Position numbers and translations under genes: made by a program. From Pyxidicoccus xibeiensis (GTDB lineage: Bacteria; Myxococcota; Myxococcia; Myxococcales; Myxococcaceae): a stretch of 64,000 nucleotides of DNA. Shown piece after piece: positions 37,041 to 46,213 of the stretch. The stretch is from contig NZ_JAJVKV010000001.1 in assembly GCF_024198175.1 (NCBI RefSeq), positions 124,001 through 188,000 of the forward strand, in the 5' to 3' direction. Positions within the stretch are counted from its first letter, which is position 1. Every line of letters starts with the position of its first letter. A model generated the notes under the pieces. The model saw nothing but the letters and a program-made list of their open reading frames with translations. It did not search any database and was not told the DNA's origin.

Positions 37041-37155
37041 CCCCTGCCCCTCTCTCTCTTTCCGGGCGCGCCCCGAAGGGCACGCCGCTTCGAATCAATG
37101 GCCGCGCAGCTTCCGGCACCCGCGCGCGGGCGCGCAAGCACGCCGTGCCCCACTG

Positions 37156-37473
37156 TCAGCGGTTGAAGGCCACCAGCGTCATGAAGGCCAGCATCGCCAC
37201 CGTCGCCGCGGCGGCGGCGCCGTACGCCAGCGTGCTCGCGAGCCGGGGGCCCGGGGCGACCTCCATCTTCCGCAGCCCCCGGTGCACGACGGCGATGCCC
37301 ACCAGGAACGTCACCGCCGTGGCCCCCATGGTGAACATCATCCCCACGCCCGCCCGGGGCCCCGTCGCCTTGCCGGCAATCACCAGCCCCACCATCAGCC
37401 ACGCGCCCGCGAGGAACAGGCTGGCCGCGTAGACGCCCGCGGTGATGAGCACCCCCCGGATGACGAGGTTCAT
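37156..37473 (-). CDS. Small integral membrane protein, unknown
   Basis: 105 aa with three predicted transmembrane helices (about 5-33, 42-63 and 80-103) and a short Lys/Pro loop. No family is recognised. ATG overlaps the stop of the DUF2625 gene (ATGA), so both are co-translated. Confidence 0.75.
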   Translation of the reverse strand: MNLVIRGVLITAGVYAASLFLAGAWLMVGLVIAGKATGPRAGVGMMFTMGATAVTFLVGIAVVHRGLRKMEVAPGPRLASTLAYGAAAAATVAMLAFMTLVAFNR

Positions 37474-38135
37474 AGCTGCTCCGCCAGGTCCAGGTTCAGG
37501 CTCAGCAGCTCATGCATGGGCACGTCCTTGCGGTCCCGGGCCTGGCCTTCCTCCTCCTTGGCGAACAGGGGCGGCATGAAGCTGTAGCCCCGGTCCGGCG
37601 GAAGCGCGGCCACGTCCTGCTCCCAGCCCGGCCAGCGGAAGCCCTCGTAGAACTTCGCCAGGTCTCCGGTGAGGAGGAAGGCGACCAGCTCCGAGTAGCC
37701 GTTGGCCAGCCGCTCCCACTCCAGCGTGTCCGGCGCGAGGTAGTACGCGGCACCCCGGCCCTCGCCCAGCGCGCCACCGTCCAGGGCGAAGAAGCCGCCC
37801 AGCACGTCATGCCCCACCAGCATGGCGCCGTCGAAGGGCTCCACCAGCGGCCGCTCTCCCTGGCCGTTCCACGACGCGAGGTCTCCCTCCATGCGCGCGC
37901 AGCCACCGCCGAGGATGCGCACCCAGCCGTGGTCCACCAGCAGGCCGCCCGTCTGGAAGGCGATGGCGCCCATGGGTGAGCGCGTCGTCACCTGGAGCGC
38001 GAGCAGCACCGAGGCCGCGCGCCGGGGCGGGACGTCCAGCACCTCCACGGGCTTGTTCGCCCGGGACAGCCACTCCTGCACCAGCGGCCAGCCGGGGTCC
38101 TTCGCGTTGATGAGCGCGTCCAGGGTCTTCGCCAT
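37470..38135 (-). CDS. DUF2625 family protein
   Basis: 221 aa, cytoplasmic. It matches the DUF2625 pattern: LDALINAKDPGWPLVQEWL at the N-terminus, PMGAIAFQTGGLLVDHGWVR, and GHDVLGGFFALDGG followed by YYLAPDTLEWE. The family resembles SMI1/KNR4-type proteins in layout, but its role is unknown. The start at ATG 38135 gives the full domain; longer frames add only unsupported sequence. Confidence 0.8.
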   Translation of the reverse strand: MAKTLDALINAKDPGWPLVQEWLSRANKPVEVLDVPPRRAASVLLALQVTTRSPMGAIAFQTGGLLVDHGWVRILGGGCARMEGDLASWNGQGERPLVEPFDGAMLVGHDVLGGFFALDGGALGEGRGAAYYLAPDTLEWERLANGYSELVAFLLTGDLAKFYEGFRWPGWEQDVAALPPDRGYSFMPPLFAKEEEGQARDRKDVPMHELLSLNLDLAEQL

Positions 38136-38290
38136 GGAGCGGGAGGCTACCCGAGACGCAGCACTCCGTGAGTGCTCGCGGTGAACACACCGCATGACGC
38201 CGCGCGCGAAAGCTGGCCCGGGAGCGACATCCTGTTGCATAACCCCGGGGCCCGAGGCCGGAGCGGGCACCTCCGTGCAAGGAATCCCCC

Positions 38291-38893
38291 ATGAGACACA
38301 CCTGGCTTTTCGCGACAGTGCTCCTCACCGCGTCGGTGGCGGCCGCCCAGGACGCCGGCCGGCATTCGCATGACGGCCTCTACCTGCGCCTGCAGGTGGG
38401 CGGCGGCTACACCCGGGCCGAGTCGACCTTCGAGGACCTCGCCGTCAAGGGCGCCGCGGGCGCCGTCAACGCCGAGCTGGGCTTCGCGGTCCTGCAGAAC
38501 TTCATCATCTACGGGAAGCTCTTCGGCGCGTCCGCGCAGAACCCCGACCTCGAGTTCGGGGACGTCACCATCGAGGGCCAGGACGACGACGTGAGCCAGA
38601 ACTTCGGCGCGCTCGGCGCGGGCGTCACGTACTACCTCATGCCCGCCAACGTGTACCTGTCCGGCGCGCTCTCCTTCGCCCGGCTCACCATCACCGAGGA
38701 TGGTGACACCATCGCGGAGACCGACCCGGGCGTCGGCCTGCACCTGGGCGTGGGCAAGGAGTGGTGGGTGAGCGACAACTGGGGCCTCGGCGTCGGCGGC
38801 GAGCTCGCGCTCGGCCGCATCCGCAGCGACGACGGCGAAGACGACTGGAACGTCCTCAACGTCATGCTCCTGCTGTCCGCCACGTTCAACTGA
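38291..38893 (+). CDS. Outer-membrane beta-barrel protein
   Basis: 200 aa. A cleavable signal (residues 1-20, ending AAAQ) and about eight alternating amphipathic strands, such as LYLRLQVGGGYTR, ELGFAVLQNFIIYGKLFG, GAGVTYYLMPANVYLSGALS and GVGLHLGVGKEWWV. The final strand MLLLSATFN ends in an asparagine rather than the usual aromatic. It is probably an OmpX/OmpW-sized barrel with acidic loops. Promoter features in 38136-38290 are not obvious. Confidence 0.82.
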   Translation: MRHTWLFATVLLTASVAAAQDAGRHSHDGLYLRLQVGGGYTRAESTFEDLAVKGAAGAVNAELGFAVLQNFIIYGKLFGASAQNPDLEFGDVTIEGQDDDVSQNFGALGAGVTYYLMPANVYLSGALSFARLTITEDGDTIAETDPGVGLHLGVGKEWWVSDNWGLGVGGELALGRIRSDDGEDDWNVLNVMLLLSATFN

Positions 38894-38912
38894 CACGCGG
38901 CGGGCGCGGGCC

Positions 38913-39695
38913 TCAGCCCTGCTGGTTCAGGTTCGCGGCGATGGTGCGCACGGCGAAGCGCGGGCTGAAGCGCACCATGGCCGCACCCACCTTGTTGAAC
39001 AGGCCGTGCACCGCGAGCACCCGCCCCCGCATCATCGCCCCATAGGCATGCGCGGCCACGTCGGACGCTTTGGCCACCCCCGGCCGCTGGAAGAGGCGTG
39101 ACTTGTCGTTTCCAGCGCGCAGGGCGAACTCGGTGTGCGTCGCTCCGGGGCAGTGGCAGGTCACCGTCACGCCGGTGCCCTTGAGCTCGTGCGCCAGCGC
39201 CTCGGACCAGGACAGCACGAAGGCCTTGGTCGCGTAGTACGTGGCCATGTACGGGCCGGGCTGGAAGCCGGCGGTGGAGGAGACGTTGAGGATGCGCCCG
39301 GCGCCGCGCTCGCGCATGGGCTTCGCGAACAGGTGCGTCAGCTTCAGCAGGGCGACGCAGTTGACCTCCACCATCTCCGCCTCGCGCGCCATGTCCTGCT
39401 CCAGGAACGGGCCCGCGGAGCCGAAGCCGGCGTTGTTGACGAGGAAGTCCACCGCCAGCCCCTTCGCGCGCACCGCCTCGAAGAGCTGCTGGGGCGCCTC
39501 CGGCCGGCCCAGGTCCGCCGGCAGCACGTGCGCCGTCACCTTGTAGGCCGCCTCCAGCCGCGCCGCGAGCGCCTCCAGTCGCGCCGCGCCGCGGGCCACC
39601 AGGATGACGTCGTGCCCGTCCCGGGCGAAGCACTCCGCGAACTGCTCGCCCAACCCCGCCGAGGCGCCGGTGATGAGAGCCACTTTGCGCGACAT
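38913..39695 (-). CDS. Short-chain dehydrogenase/reductase (classical SDR)
   Basis: 260 aa. NAD(P) motif TGASAGLG at about 9-16, NNAG at about 90, catalytic Ser in LNVSSTAGF and YATK (Y-x-x-x-K) near 155. The pattern fits DltE/YqjQ-like SDRs acting on acyl or hydroxy substrates. Substrate is unknown. It is divergent from the pyrophosphorylase gene. Confidence 0.88.
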   Translation of the reverse strand: MSRKVALITGASAGLGEQFAECFARDGHDVILVARGAARLEALAARLEAAYKVTAHVLPADLGRPEAPQQLFEAVRAKGLAVDFLVNNAGFGSAGPFLEQDMAREAEMVEVNCVALLKLTHLFAKPMRERGAGRILNVSSTAGFQPGPYMATYYATKAFVLSWSEALAHELKGTGVTVTCHCPGATHTEFALRAGNDKSRLFQRPGVAKASDVAAHAYGAMMRGRVLAVHGLFNKVGAAMVRFSPRFAVRTIAANLNQQG

Positions 39696-39900
39696 GGTGT
39701 TTCCTCCCGGGCCGCCTTATAGCCGAACGGCTCCGGCCCGGTGGCACCGGGGCGCCCATGGCTTCCGCTGCGGATGCTGAGGGGCTGGCTCCCCGCCCGC
39801 GCGGAACGCGGCCACCGCCAGGCGCGCGGGGGCGTGCGCGCAGACCCACTCGCCGCGCACTAGCGTTCACGAACGGACGGGCGAGGGCCTTTTTGGCATT

Positions 39901-39926
39901 GCTTTCGCGCACGCGGTCGCGAAAGC
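39901..39926. promoter_or_regulatory. Perfect inverted repeat before UDP-sugar pyrophosphorylase
   Basis: GCTTTCGCG and CGCGAAAGC form a 9-bp perfect palindrome with an 8-nt spacer ending 9 nt before ATG 39936. No Shine-Dalgarno sequence is visible, so an RNA hairpin here would lie over the initiation region. It could be an operator or a translational control element. Confidence 0.5.
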
Positions 39927-39935
39927 CTTCACCCC

Positions 39936-41066
39936 ATGTCCTCTGGAAAGAACGACGCGGAACTCGAAAGTCCCCAGCTCGCACGCGACGGCTTCGACGT
40001 CGCCAGCTTTCGCGACCTGCTGGGCCGGCTGAAGCGCGGTGAGCTGGCCGAAGCCGCGGCACCCTCGGGCGCCCTGCACCCGCCCCAGGAGGGCGACATC
40101 CAGCCCCTGCCGCGCGAGGGCACCCCCGCCCACGCGAAGTACAAGGCCCGCGGCGAGGAGGCCTTCCGCAAGGGCGAGGTGGCGGCGCTCGTCGTGGCCG
40201 GCGGCGCGGGCACGCGCTTCGGCGGCGCGGTGAAGGCGCTGGTCCCGGTGTTCGGGGAGCGCACCTTCCTGGACATCAAGCTGGAGGAGGCGCAGCGGCT
40301 GAAGGAGACGTACGGCAAGCCGGTGCCCATGGCGGTGATGACGTCGTACCTCACCCATGACGGCATCGCCGAGGACCTCCAGAAGAAGGGCAAGACGGAG
40401 GGCGTGCACCTGTTCCGCCAGCGGATGCTGCCGCGCCTCACCGCGAGCCACGAGCTGTGGCGCGACGCGGAGGGGCAGCTGTCCTTCGCGCCGTCGGGCC
40501 ACGGCGACTTCTTCCGCGCGCTGCGGGAGAGCGGCGTGGGCGAGGCGCTGCGCAAGCAGGGCGTGAAGCACCTCTACTTCTCCAACGTGGACAACCTGGC
40601 GGCGACGCTGGACCCGGTGGTCATCGGCATGCACGCGGAGCTGGGCCGGCCCATGACGGTGGAGGTGACGCCGCGGACCAACCCGGAGAGCGGCGCGCTC
40701 GACGCGGGCGCGGCGCCGGTGCGGCTGGGTGGCCAGCTGCAGCTGGTGGAGAAGGTGGACCCGACGAAGCATGGCTTCATCTCCACCAACAACATCACCT
40801 TCGACCTGGCCGCCATCCTGGACAAGGACATCCCCATCCCCTACCGCGTCGTCACCAAGAAGGTGAACGGCCAGCCGGTGGTGCAGCTGGAGCAGGTGAC
40901 GGCGGAGGCCAGCAGCCTCACCCGCCCGGACGGCCAGCCGCTGCTGCCCGTCGTGTTCGTCGAGGTGGAGCGCGCCGACTCCATGACGAGCCGCTTCGAG
41001 CCGGTGAAGGCCCCCGAGGACTTCCCCCGCGTGAAGGACCGGCTGCGCAAGCGGATGGGGGGCTGA
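39936..41066 (+). CDS. UTP--sugar-1-phosphate uridylyltransferase (UDPGP family)
   Basis: 376 aa. The nucleotide-binding signature [12 protein letters not shown] near 88-99 and the following Lys in VKALVPVF, then [24 protein letters not shown] and [14 protein letters not shown], place it in the UDP-glucose/UDP-N-acetylhexosamine pyrophosphorylase family. It makes UDP-sugars for cell-wall or polysaccharide synthesis. Exact sugar specificity is uncertain. A 240-bp divergent region separates it from the SDR gene. Confidence 0.88.
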   Translation: MSSGKNDAELESPQLARDGFDVASFRDLLGRLKRGELAEAAAPSGALHPPQEGDIQPLPREGTPAHAKYKARGEEAFRKGEVAALVVAGGAGTRFGGAVKALVPVFGERTFLDIKLEEAQRLKETYGKPVPMAVMTSYLTHDGIAEDLQKKGKTEGVHLFRQRMLPRLTASHELWRDAEGQLSFAPSGHGDFFRALRESGVGEALRKQGVKHLYFSNVDNLAATLDPVVIGMHAELGRPMTVEVTPRTNPESGALDAGAAPVRLGGQLQLVEKVDPTKHGFISTNNITFDLAAILDKDIPIPYRVVTKKVNGQPVVQLEQVTAEASSLTRPDGQPLLPVVFVEVERADSMTSRFEPVKAPEDFPRVKDRLRKRMGG

Positions 41067-41079
41067 GGGCCCGCGGCTC

Positions 41080-43263
41080 CTACCGGGGCAGGACGACCTC
41101 GAAGCGGCTGCCCTGTCCCGGGGTGCTGTGCACGCGGACCTCGCCGCCGTGGGACTCGACAATCTGCCGGGCGATGTAGAGCCCCAGGCCGAGTCCCCCG
41201 TAGTGGCGCTCGCTGACGGCGCGGCCGAAGCGCTCGAAGATGTGCCCGAGGTGCTCGGGGGCGATGCCGATGCCCGAGTCCTCCACGGCGATGCGCACGT
41301 GGGCCTCGTCTCCGCACAGCCGGATGTCCACCGGCTTTCCGGCGCCGTACTTCAGCGCGTTGGTGAGCAGGTTGGTGAGCACCTGGTCCACGCGCAGCCG
41401 GTCCCAGCTGCCGCGCATGTCGTCCCGGGCGTCGAGCGTCACCTGGCACCCCGCCTGGCTCGCCATCATCGAGAAGCGCGACATCACGTCCCGCGCCAGC
41501 TCGGCCAGGTCCATGGGCTCGCGGTCCAGGGACAGCCGCCCGCTGGAGATGCGCGACACGTCCAGCAGCCCGTTGACCAGCGCGGACAGCTTGGCCACCT
41601 GGCGCTGCACCACGTCCAGCTGAGAGGCCACCACCGAGGTGGGCACGGTGGGCGTGCCCTTCTGCGTCTCGCGCCGCAGCACCTGGAGGCGCAGCTGCAG
41701 GGGGGTGAGCGGCGTCTTCAGCTCGTGGCTGGCGATGGAGAGGAACTCGTCGCGCAGGAGCACGGACTTGCGGGCCTCCTTGTAGAGGCAGGCGTTGTCC
41801 AGGAGGAGCGCGGCGCGGCGGGCCAGGTCCTGGGCGGTGGCCAGGTCCGCCTGGGTGTAGCGCCGCGAGGGGCGCACCGCGAGGAAGGTGAGCGCGCCCA
41901 GCGAGCGTCCTCGCGCCAGCAGCGGGACGGACATGATGCAGTGGAAGCCCACGCCCTTCATGACCTCATAGTGCCGGTCGCTCATCGACACCGTGCGCAG
42001 CCAGTCGTCGGAGACGTCGTTCACCAGCAGCGACTCGGCGCGGCGCACGACGCGCGTGGTGGGGTGGTTGGAGCCGTCCATTCCGGGGGGGAAGTTCCGC
42101 ACGTCGCGGGCGAGCGCCTCGTCGGCCGGTTCCGCGTGCGCCACCGTCATGCGCTGCACGGCGCCCGAGTCATCCAGCAGGTCCACGAAGCACCAGTCCG
42201 CCAGGGTGGGCACGGTGAGCCACGCGAGCGCTTCCAGGGTCGCCTTCGGGTCCAGGGACGACGAGGCCAGGGCCCGGCTCGCCTCCGCGAGGAAGGCGGA
42301 GCGCTGCTCGGCCGCCTCGGCCTGGGTGCGCGCCTTGTGCTCCTCGCGCAGCAGCCGCTCCAGCTCGCCCTCGGTGCCGTGCACCATGGACAGGTCGCTG
42401 TTGAGGCCCACCCACTCCCGGCAGGTGCCGTCCTCGTTGAGCACCGGCACGGCGCGCGCCAGGGTGGCCACGTAGGTGCCGTCGTGGCGCCGCAGCCGGT
42501 ACTCGCACTCGTAGCTGCCACGCGAGAGGCTCATCCTGCGCACGACGTCCGCCACCCGCGACTGGTCCTCCGGGTGGATGGCGGAGAGCCAGCCCCAGTC
42601 CATGTACTGCTCCATCTGCTGCCCGGTGTAGCCGCCCCAGGTGGAGCACAGCCGGGTGACGGCGCCCTGGGCATCCGTCGTCCACACCACCTGACGCGTC
42701 ACCGTGACGAGTGCATCGAAGCGCGCCTCGGCCTGCTTCACCTCGCGGCGCAGCGCTGCGTTCTCCTCGCGCAGCCGCACCGCCTCCAGCGCCATGTCGC
42801 CCAGCGCGGCCAGCCCGGCGACGGCCGTCTCATCCTCGGGGGTGAAGTCACCGGACTCCGCGTCGAAGAGCTGGATGAGCCCGTGGCTCGCATGGAGTGG
42901 GACGCTGAACCAGCCGCGGGGCCGCGACGCGCGTGAGGCCTGGGAGGGGGACGCCTTCGTGCCTCCGGGCTCCAGCCGCAGCCGGCTCCGCTCCGGACGC
43001 TCGGTGGCACGAGGGGCCGTGGGAGCGGTCGTGTACCCGCCCCAGACGGAGTAGGCCTTGGACAGGGACGTGGCGCTGGCGCCACGCGAGCCCTCGGTGG
43101 GAGGCAGGGTGACGGTCGCCTGGTGCGCATGGGCCAGGCTCCGGGCCAGCTCCGCCAGGAGGAAGAGCGCCTCCTCGACTGTCGTCGCCGTGAGGAGCGA
43201 CCTTTGGCCGACCTCCTCGGCGGACGAGCCGTGTGACAAGGGCGAGGCGGGTTCCATGGGCAT
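41080..43263 (-). CDS. Sensor histidine kinase with PAS and GAF domains
   Basis: 727 aa, soluble. An N-terminal GAF-like region (about 20-190), a PAS/PAC domain (about 215-330: ALVTVTRQVVWTTDAQGAVT, YECEYRLRRHDGTYVATLAR), a second GAF (about 370-520, ending AALLLDNACLY), the His box IASHELKTPLTPLQ and an ATPase domain (NLLTNALKYG, DSGIGI, GGLGLGLYIAR). Orphan kinase. The chosen ATG 43263 has GGAGG upstream within the A/T-rich stretch; a second Met follows two codons later. Confidence 0.87.
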   Translation of the reverse strand: MPMEPASPLSHGSSAEEVGQRSLLTATTVEEALFLLAELARSLAHAHQATVTLPPTEGSRGASATSLSKAYSVWGGYTTAPTAPRATERPERSRLRLEPGGTKASPSQASRASRPRGWFSVPLHASHGLIQLFDAESGDFTPEDETAVAGLAALGDMALEAVRLREENAALRREVKQAEARFDALVTVTRQVVWTTDAQGAVTRLCSTWGGYTGQQMEQYMDWGWLSAIHPEDQSRVADVVRRMSLSRGSYECEYRLRRHDGTYVATLARAVPVLNEDGTCREWVGLNSDLSMVHGTEGELERLLREEHKARTQAEAAEQRSAFLAEASRALASSSLDPKATLEALAWLTVPTLADWCFVDLLDDSGAVQRMTVAHAEPADEALARDVRNFPPGMDGSNHPTTRVVRRAESLLVNDVSDDWLRTVSMSDRHYEVMKGVGFHCIMSVPLLARGRSLGALTFLAVRPSRRYTQADLATAQDLARRAALLLDNACLYKEARKSVLLRDEFLSIASHELKTPLTPLQLRLQVLRRETQKGTPTVPTSVVASQLDVVQRQVAKLSALVNGLLDVSRISSGRLSLDREPMDLAELARDVMSRFSMMASQAGCQVTLDARDDMRGSWDRLRVDQVLTNLLTNALKYGAGKPVDIRLCGDEAHVRIAVEDSGIGIAPEHLGHIFERFGRAVSERHYGGLGLGLYIARQIVESHGGEVRVHSTPGQGSRFEVVLPR

Positions 43264-43367
43264 GTGCAAATTTCCCCTCCATGCACAACGCCATGTGACT
43301 CCTCGCACATCTGCTGGCTTCCAGCTGCCGTGAGGCAGGCTGCCCACCGGGCGGGCTTACGGTCGGT

Positions 43368-43562
43368 ATGGGAAGCCACCGGCAGCACCGGTATGTCCCG
43401 CCTCGAAAGCCCCTGCTGGATGTGGGCGAGGCCCTCGCGGAGCGGCTCGTCCGACAGTCACTCGGAGCACATGCGCCCTGGAAGGCACGGTCCGAGGAGT
43501 TGCAGGCCGCGCGCGCCTGGCTCGGCGGGCGCTCCTCGCTGCTGTTCAGCCCAGGAGGGTAG
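43368..43562 (+). CDS. Possible small protein, 64 aa
   Basis: Sits in the 400-bp gap between the PAS/GAF kinase start and the Cys-rich lipoprotein stop. The product is basic with a central helix (LDVGEALAERLVRQSLGAHA). No Shine-Dalgarno and no family are evident. The third-position GC bias is consistent with coding. It may be spurious. Confidence 0.35.
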   Translation: MGSHRQHRYVPPRKPLLDVGEALAERLVRQSLGAHAPWKARSEELQAARAWLGGRSSLLFSPGG

Positions 43563-43663
43563 CCGCAAGCAGTCCTCCGCCGGCCTCGACGGTGGCCCAC
43601 CGCGCGTCGTCACTCCACGACGCGCGGCGTGAGGCCCTGCGTCAGGCCTTCAAGCTGTTGGCG

Positions 43664-43987
43664 CTAGAGATAGCCCCAGCAGGAACCACAGTTGCCGCCA
43701 CGCCACTGGCAGTAGTCGTTGCCCATCTGGGTGCACTGTCCCCACTCGGGCACACCCAGGTCGGTCCAGTTGGCGTGAGAGCAGCAACGCACCAGACAGC
43801 TATAGGGAGGTCCGCCGCCTCCACACCACACCTGCTGCTCCGTCTGGCCCAGGTCCTCGTTGCTCACCGGCACCTGGTCCGCAGGCGTCTCCTGCGAGGG
43901 GTCGGTCCCGAGCTCCTCCACGTTTCCACCGCACGCCACGGCAAGGACGCTGAAGAGCGTCACGGCGAACAGCTTCACTGCGTTCAT
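43664..43987 (-). CDS. Small cysteine-rich lipoprotein
   Basis: 107 aa from ATG 43987 (AAGGAA upstream). Lipobox LAVAC near residue 20, an acidic Thr/Pro linker, then a compact C-terminal domain with eight cysteines (VWCGGGG, SCLVRCCSH, GQCTQMG, DYCQWRGGNCGSCWG), probably four disulfides. Similar Cys/Trp/Gly-rich exported proteins are common in myxobacteria but uncharacterised. It is divergent from the kynurenine operon. Confidence 0.75.
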   Translation of the reverse strand: MNAVKLFAVTLFSVLAVACGGNVEELGTDPSQETPADQVPVSNEDLGQTEQQVWCGGGGPPYSCLVRCCSHANWTDLGVPEWGQCTQMGNDYCQWRGGNCGSCWGYL

Positions 43988-44315
43988 CGCGGGGTTCCTT
44001 CCGGGGATGGCGCCCGCACCGCCCATCGATGCGGGAGCGTCCCCGGCGGAGGAGGTGTCCATTTCGGCATTTTCTGTGAATTACGGCTTTCACGTAGTGC
44101 AGCATGTGACGCACCGCGACCTGCCGCCCGGCCGTGCGGGCGGGAGCGGAGGACAGTGGACGGCGCCCTTCCGTGGCGCTGGTGACATCCACCCTGGTTG
44201 CATAGATTGCGCCCCGTCCCACCCGGGCCGGCGCGGTCCCCTCCCCTTCAGCGCTCCAGGGAAGCGGGAGTCCGCAGCCGAGTCGAGCGGATGGGCGCAC
44301 ACGGAGGGCTCGGCC
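43988..44315. other. Divergent control region of lipoprotein and kynurenine operon
   Basis: 328 bp without a supported gene. An A/T-richer core at 44060-44100 holds the inverted repeat GTGAA-N8-TTCAC (44076-44093). The 3' part ends with ACGGAGGG before the dehydrogenase ATG. A regulator site for kynurenine or anthranilate control would be expected here, but no KynR/Lrp-type gene lies in the window. Confidence 0.4.
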
Positions 44316-45758
44316 ATGGAGAAGGTGCTCAACTACATCGGTGGCGAGCTGCTGCCCGCCAGCAGCGGCACGTGGCTGGACAAGCCCGAGCCCGCCACGG
44401 GTGAGACGTACGCCAAGGTGCCCGACTCCGACGAGCCGGACGTCCAGCGTGCCGTGGAGGCCGCCTCGCGCGCCTTCCCCGCCTGGTCCGCCACCCCCGC
44501 CATCGACCGCTCCCGCGTGCTCCGCCGCATCGCGGACGCGATTCGTAGCCGCATGGACGCCTTCGCCCGCGCGGAGTCCATCGACACCGGCAAGCCCCTG
44601 TCCGTGGCCTCCACCGTCGACATCCCGCGCAGCATCCTCAACTTCGAGTTCTTCGCGGACGCCGTCACCCAGTTCTCCAGCGAGGCCCACCAGACGGACA
44701 ACGTCGCCCTCAACTACACCCTGCGCTCCCCGCTCGGCGTCGTGGGCTGCATCTCCCCCTGGAACCTGCCGCTCTACCTGCTCACCTGGAAGATTGCCCC
44801 CGCGCTCGCCATCGGGAACTGCGTGGTGGCCAAGCCGTCCGAAGTCACGCCGATGACGGCGTACCTCCTGTCCCAGGTGTGCCGCGAGGCGGGCCTGCCC
44901 CCCGGCGTGCTCAACCTGGTCCACGGCCTGGGCCCCAAGGTCGGCGCCGCCATGAGCCGCCACCCGGACATCGCCGCCATCTCCTTCACCGGCAGCACCC
45001 GCACCGGCGCCGAGATTGCCCGCGTCGCCGCCCCCGCCTTCAAGAAGCTGTCGCTGGAGATGGGCGGGAAGAACCCCAACGTCATCTTCGCCGACTGCGA
45101 CTTCGACGAGGCCCTGGCCACCACGCTGCGCTCGTCCTTCGCCAACCAGGGGCAAATTTGCCTCTGCGGCCCGCGCATCTTCGTGCAGCGCCCCCTCTAC
45201 GAGCGCTTCAAGGAGGCGCTCGTCACCCGCACCCGCGCCCTCAAGGTCGGCGACCCGCTGGAGGCCGGCACCGACCAGGGCGCCCTCGTCTCGCAGCAGC
45301 ACTTCGACAAGGTGCTGAGCTACGTGGACATCGCGAAGCAGGAGGGCGGCCGCATCCTCACCGGCGGCAAGCGCGCCAGCGTGCCCGGCCGCTGCCGCAA
45401 CGGCTGGTTCGTGGAGCCCACCCTCATCGAGGGCCTGGACTCCGCGTGCCGCACCAACCAGGAAGAAATCTTCGGCCCCGTGGCCACCCTCATCCCCTTC
45501 GACCAGGAGGAGGAGGTCCTCACCTGGGCCAACTCCACGAAGTACGGCCTGGCCGCCAGCGTGTGGACGAAGGACCTGCAGCGCGCGCACCGCTTCGCCT
45601 CGCGGCTGCACAGCGGCATCGTCTGGGTGAACACGTGGATGCTGCGCGACCTGCGCACGCCGTTCGGCGGCGTGAAGGACTCGGGCGTGGGACGCGAGGG
45701 CGGCTGGGACGCGCTGCGCTTCTTCACCGAGCCCAAGAACGTCTGCATCAAGCTGTGA
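44316..45758 (+). CDS. 2-aminomuconic 6-semialdehyde dehydrogenase
   Basis: 480 aa, ALDH superfamily. Signatures: SPWNLPLYLLTWKIAPALA, LEMGGKNPNVIF (general-base Glu) and the nucleophile C282 in NQGQICLCG. The GQICLCGPR context and RSPLGVVGCI fit hydroxymuconic/aminomuconic semialdehyde dehydrogenases. The assignment is secured by context: it opens the operon with the deaminase, 3HAO and ACMSD. It oxidises 2-aminomuconate semialdehyde to 2-aminomuconate with NAD+, avoiding spontaneous picolinate formation. GGAGG precedes ATG 44316. Confidence 0.9.
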   Translation: MEKVLNYIGGELLPASSGTWLDKPEPATGETYAKVPDSDEPDVQRAVEAASRAFPAWSATPAIDRSRVLRRIADAIRSRMDAFARAESIDTGKPLSVASTVDIPRSILNFEFFADAVTQFSSEAHQTDNVALNYTLRSPLGVVGCISPWNLPLYLLTWKIAPALAIGNCVVAKPSEVTPMTAYLLSQVCREAGLPPGVLNLVHGLGPKVGAAMSRHPDIAAISFTGSTRTGAEIARVAAPAFKKLSLEMGGKNPNVIFADCDFDEALATTLRSSFANQGQICLCGPRIFVQRPLYERFKEALVTRTRALKVGDPLEAGTDQGALVSQQHFDKVLSYVDIAKQEGGRILTGGKRASVPGRCRNGWFVEPTLIEGLDSACRTNQEEIFGPVATLIPFDQEEEVLTWANSTKYGLAASVWTKDLQRAHRFASRLHSGIVWVNTWMLRDLRTPFGGVKDSGVGREGGWDALRFFTEPKNVCIKL

Positions 45759-45784
45759 GCCTCTAGCCCGTCCAGGAGCGCATC

Positions 45785-46213
45785 GTGAGCAGCAGCGAGC
45801 GAGTCGATTCCCAGAAGGCCCCGGAGCCGGTGGGCCTGTACCCCCATGCCCGCCGCGTGGGCAACCTCCTGTTCCTCTCCGGCGTGGGCCCGCGCGAGCG
45901 CGGCACCAAGAAGATTCCCGGCGTGGAGCTGGACGCCGAGGGCAACATCACCTCGTACGACATCGAGGCGCAGTGCCACTCGGTGTTCCGCAACGTCCGC
46001 TACATCCTGGAGGACGCCGGCTCGTCCTGGGACAAGCTGGTGGACGTCACGGTGTACCTGACGAACATGAAGAAGGACTTCCCCACGTACAACCGGCTGT
46101 GGGCGGAGTACTTCAAGGACAACCCGCCGTGCAGGACGACGCTCGAAATCAACCGGCTGCCCACGCCGATTGCCATCGAGCTCAAGTGCATCGCCACCAT
46201 CGGAGACGAGTGA
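45785..46213 (+). CDS. 2-aminomuconate deaminase, RidA family
   Basis: 142 aa from GTG 45785 with AGGAG upstream. RidA/YjgF fold: VGLYPHARRVGNLLFLSGVG, QCHSVFRNVRYILEDAGSSW, DKLVDVTVYLTNMKKDF and RTTLEINRLP (conserved Arg). In other 2-aminomuconate pathways (Amn/Nba) a RidA-type protein deaminates 2-aminomuconate to 4-oxalocrotonate. The specific role is assigned from the operon; sequence alone only says RidA. Confidence 0.85.
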   Translation: MSSSERVDSQKAPEPVGLYPHARRVGNLLFLSGVGPRERGTKKIPGVELDAEGNITSYDIEAQCHSVFRNVRYILEDAGSSWDKLVDVTVYLTNMKKDFPTYNRLWAEYFKDNPPCRTTLEINRLPTPIAIELKCIATIGDE

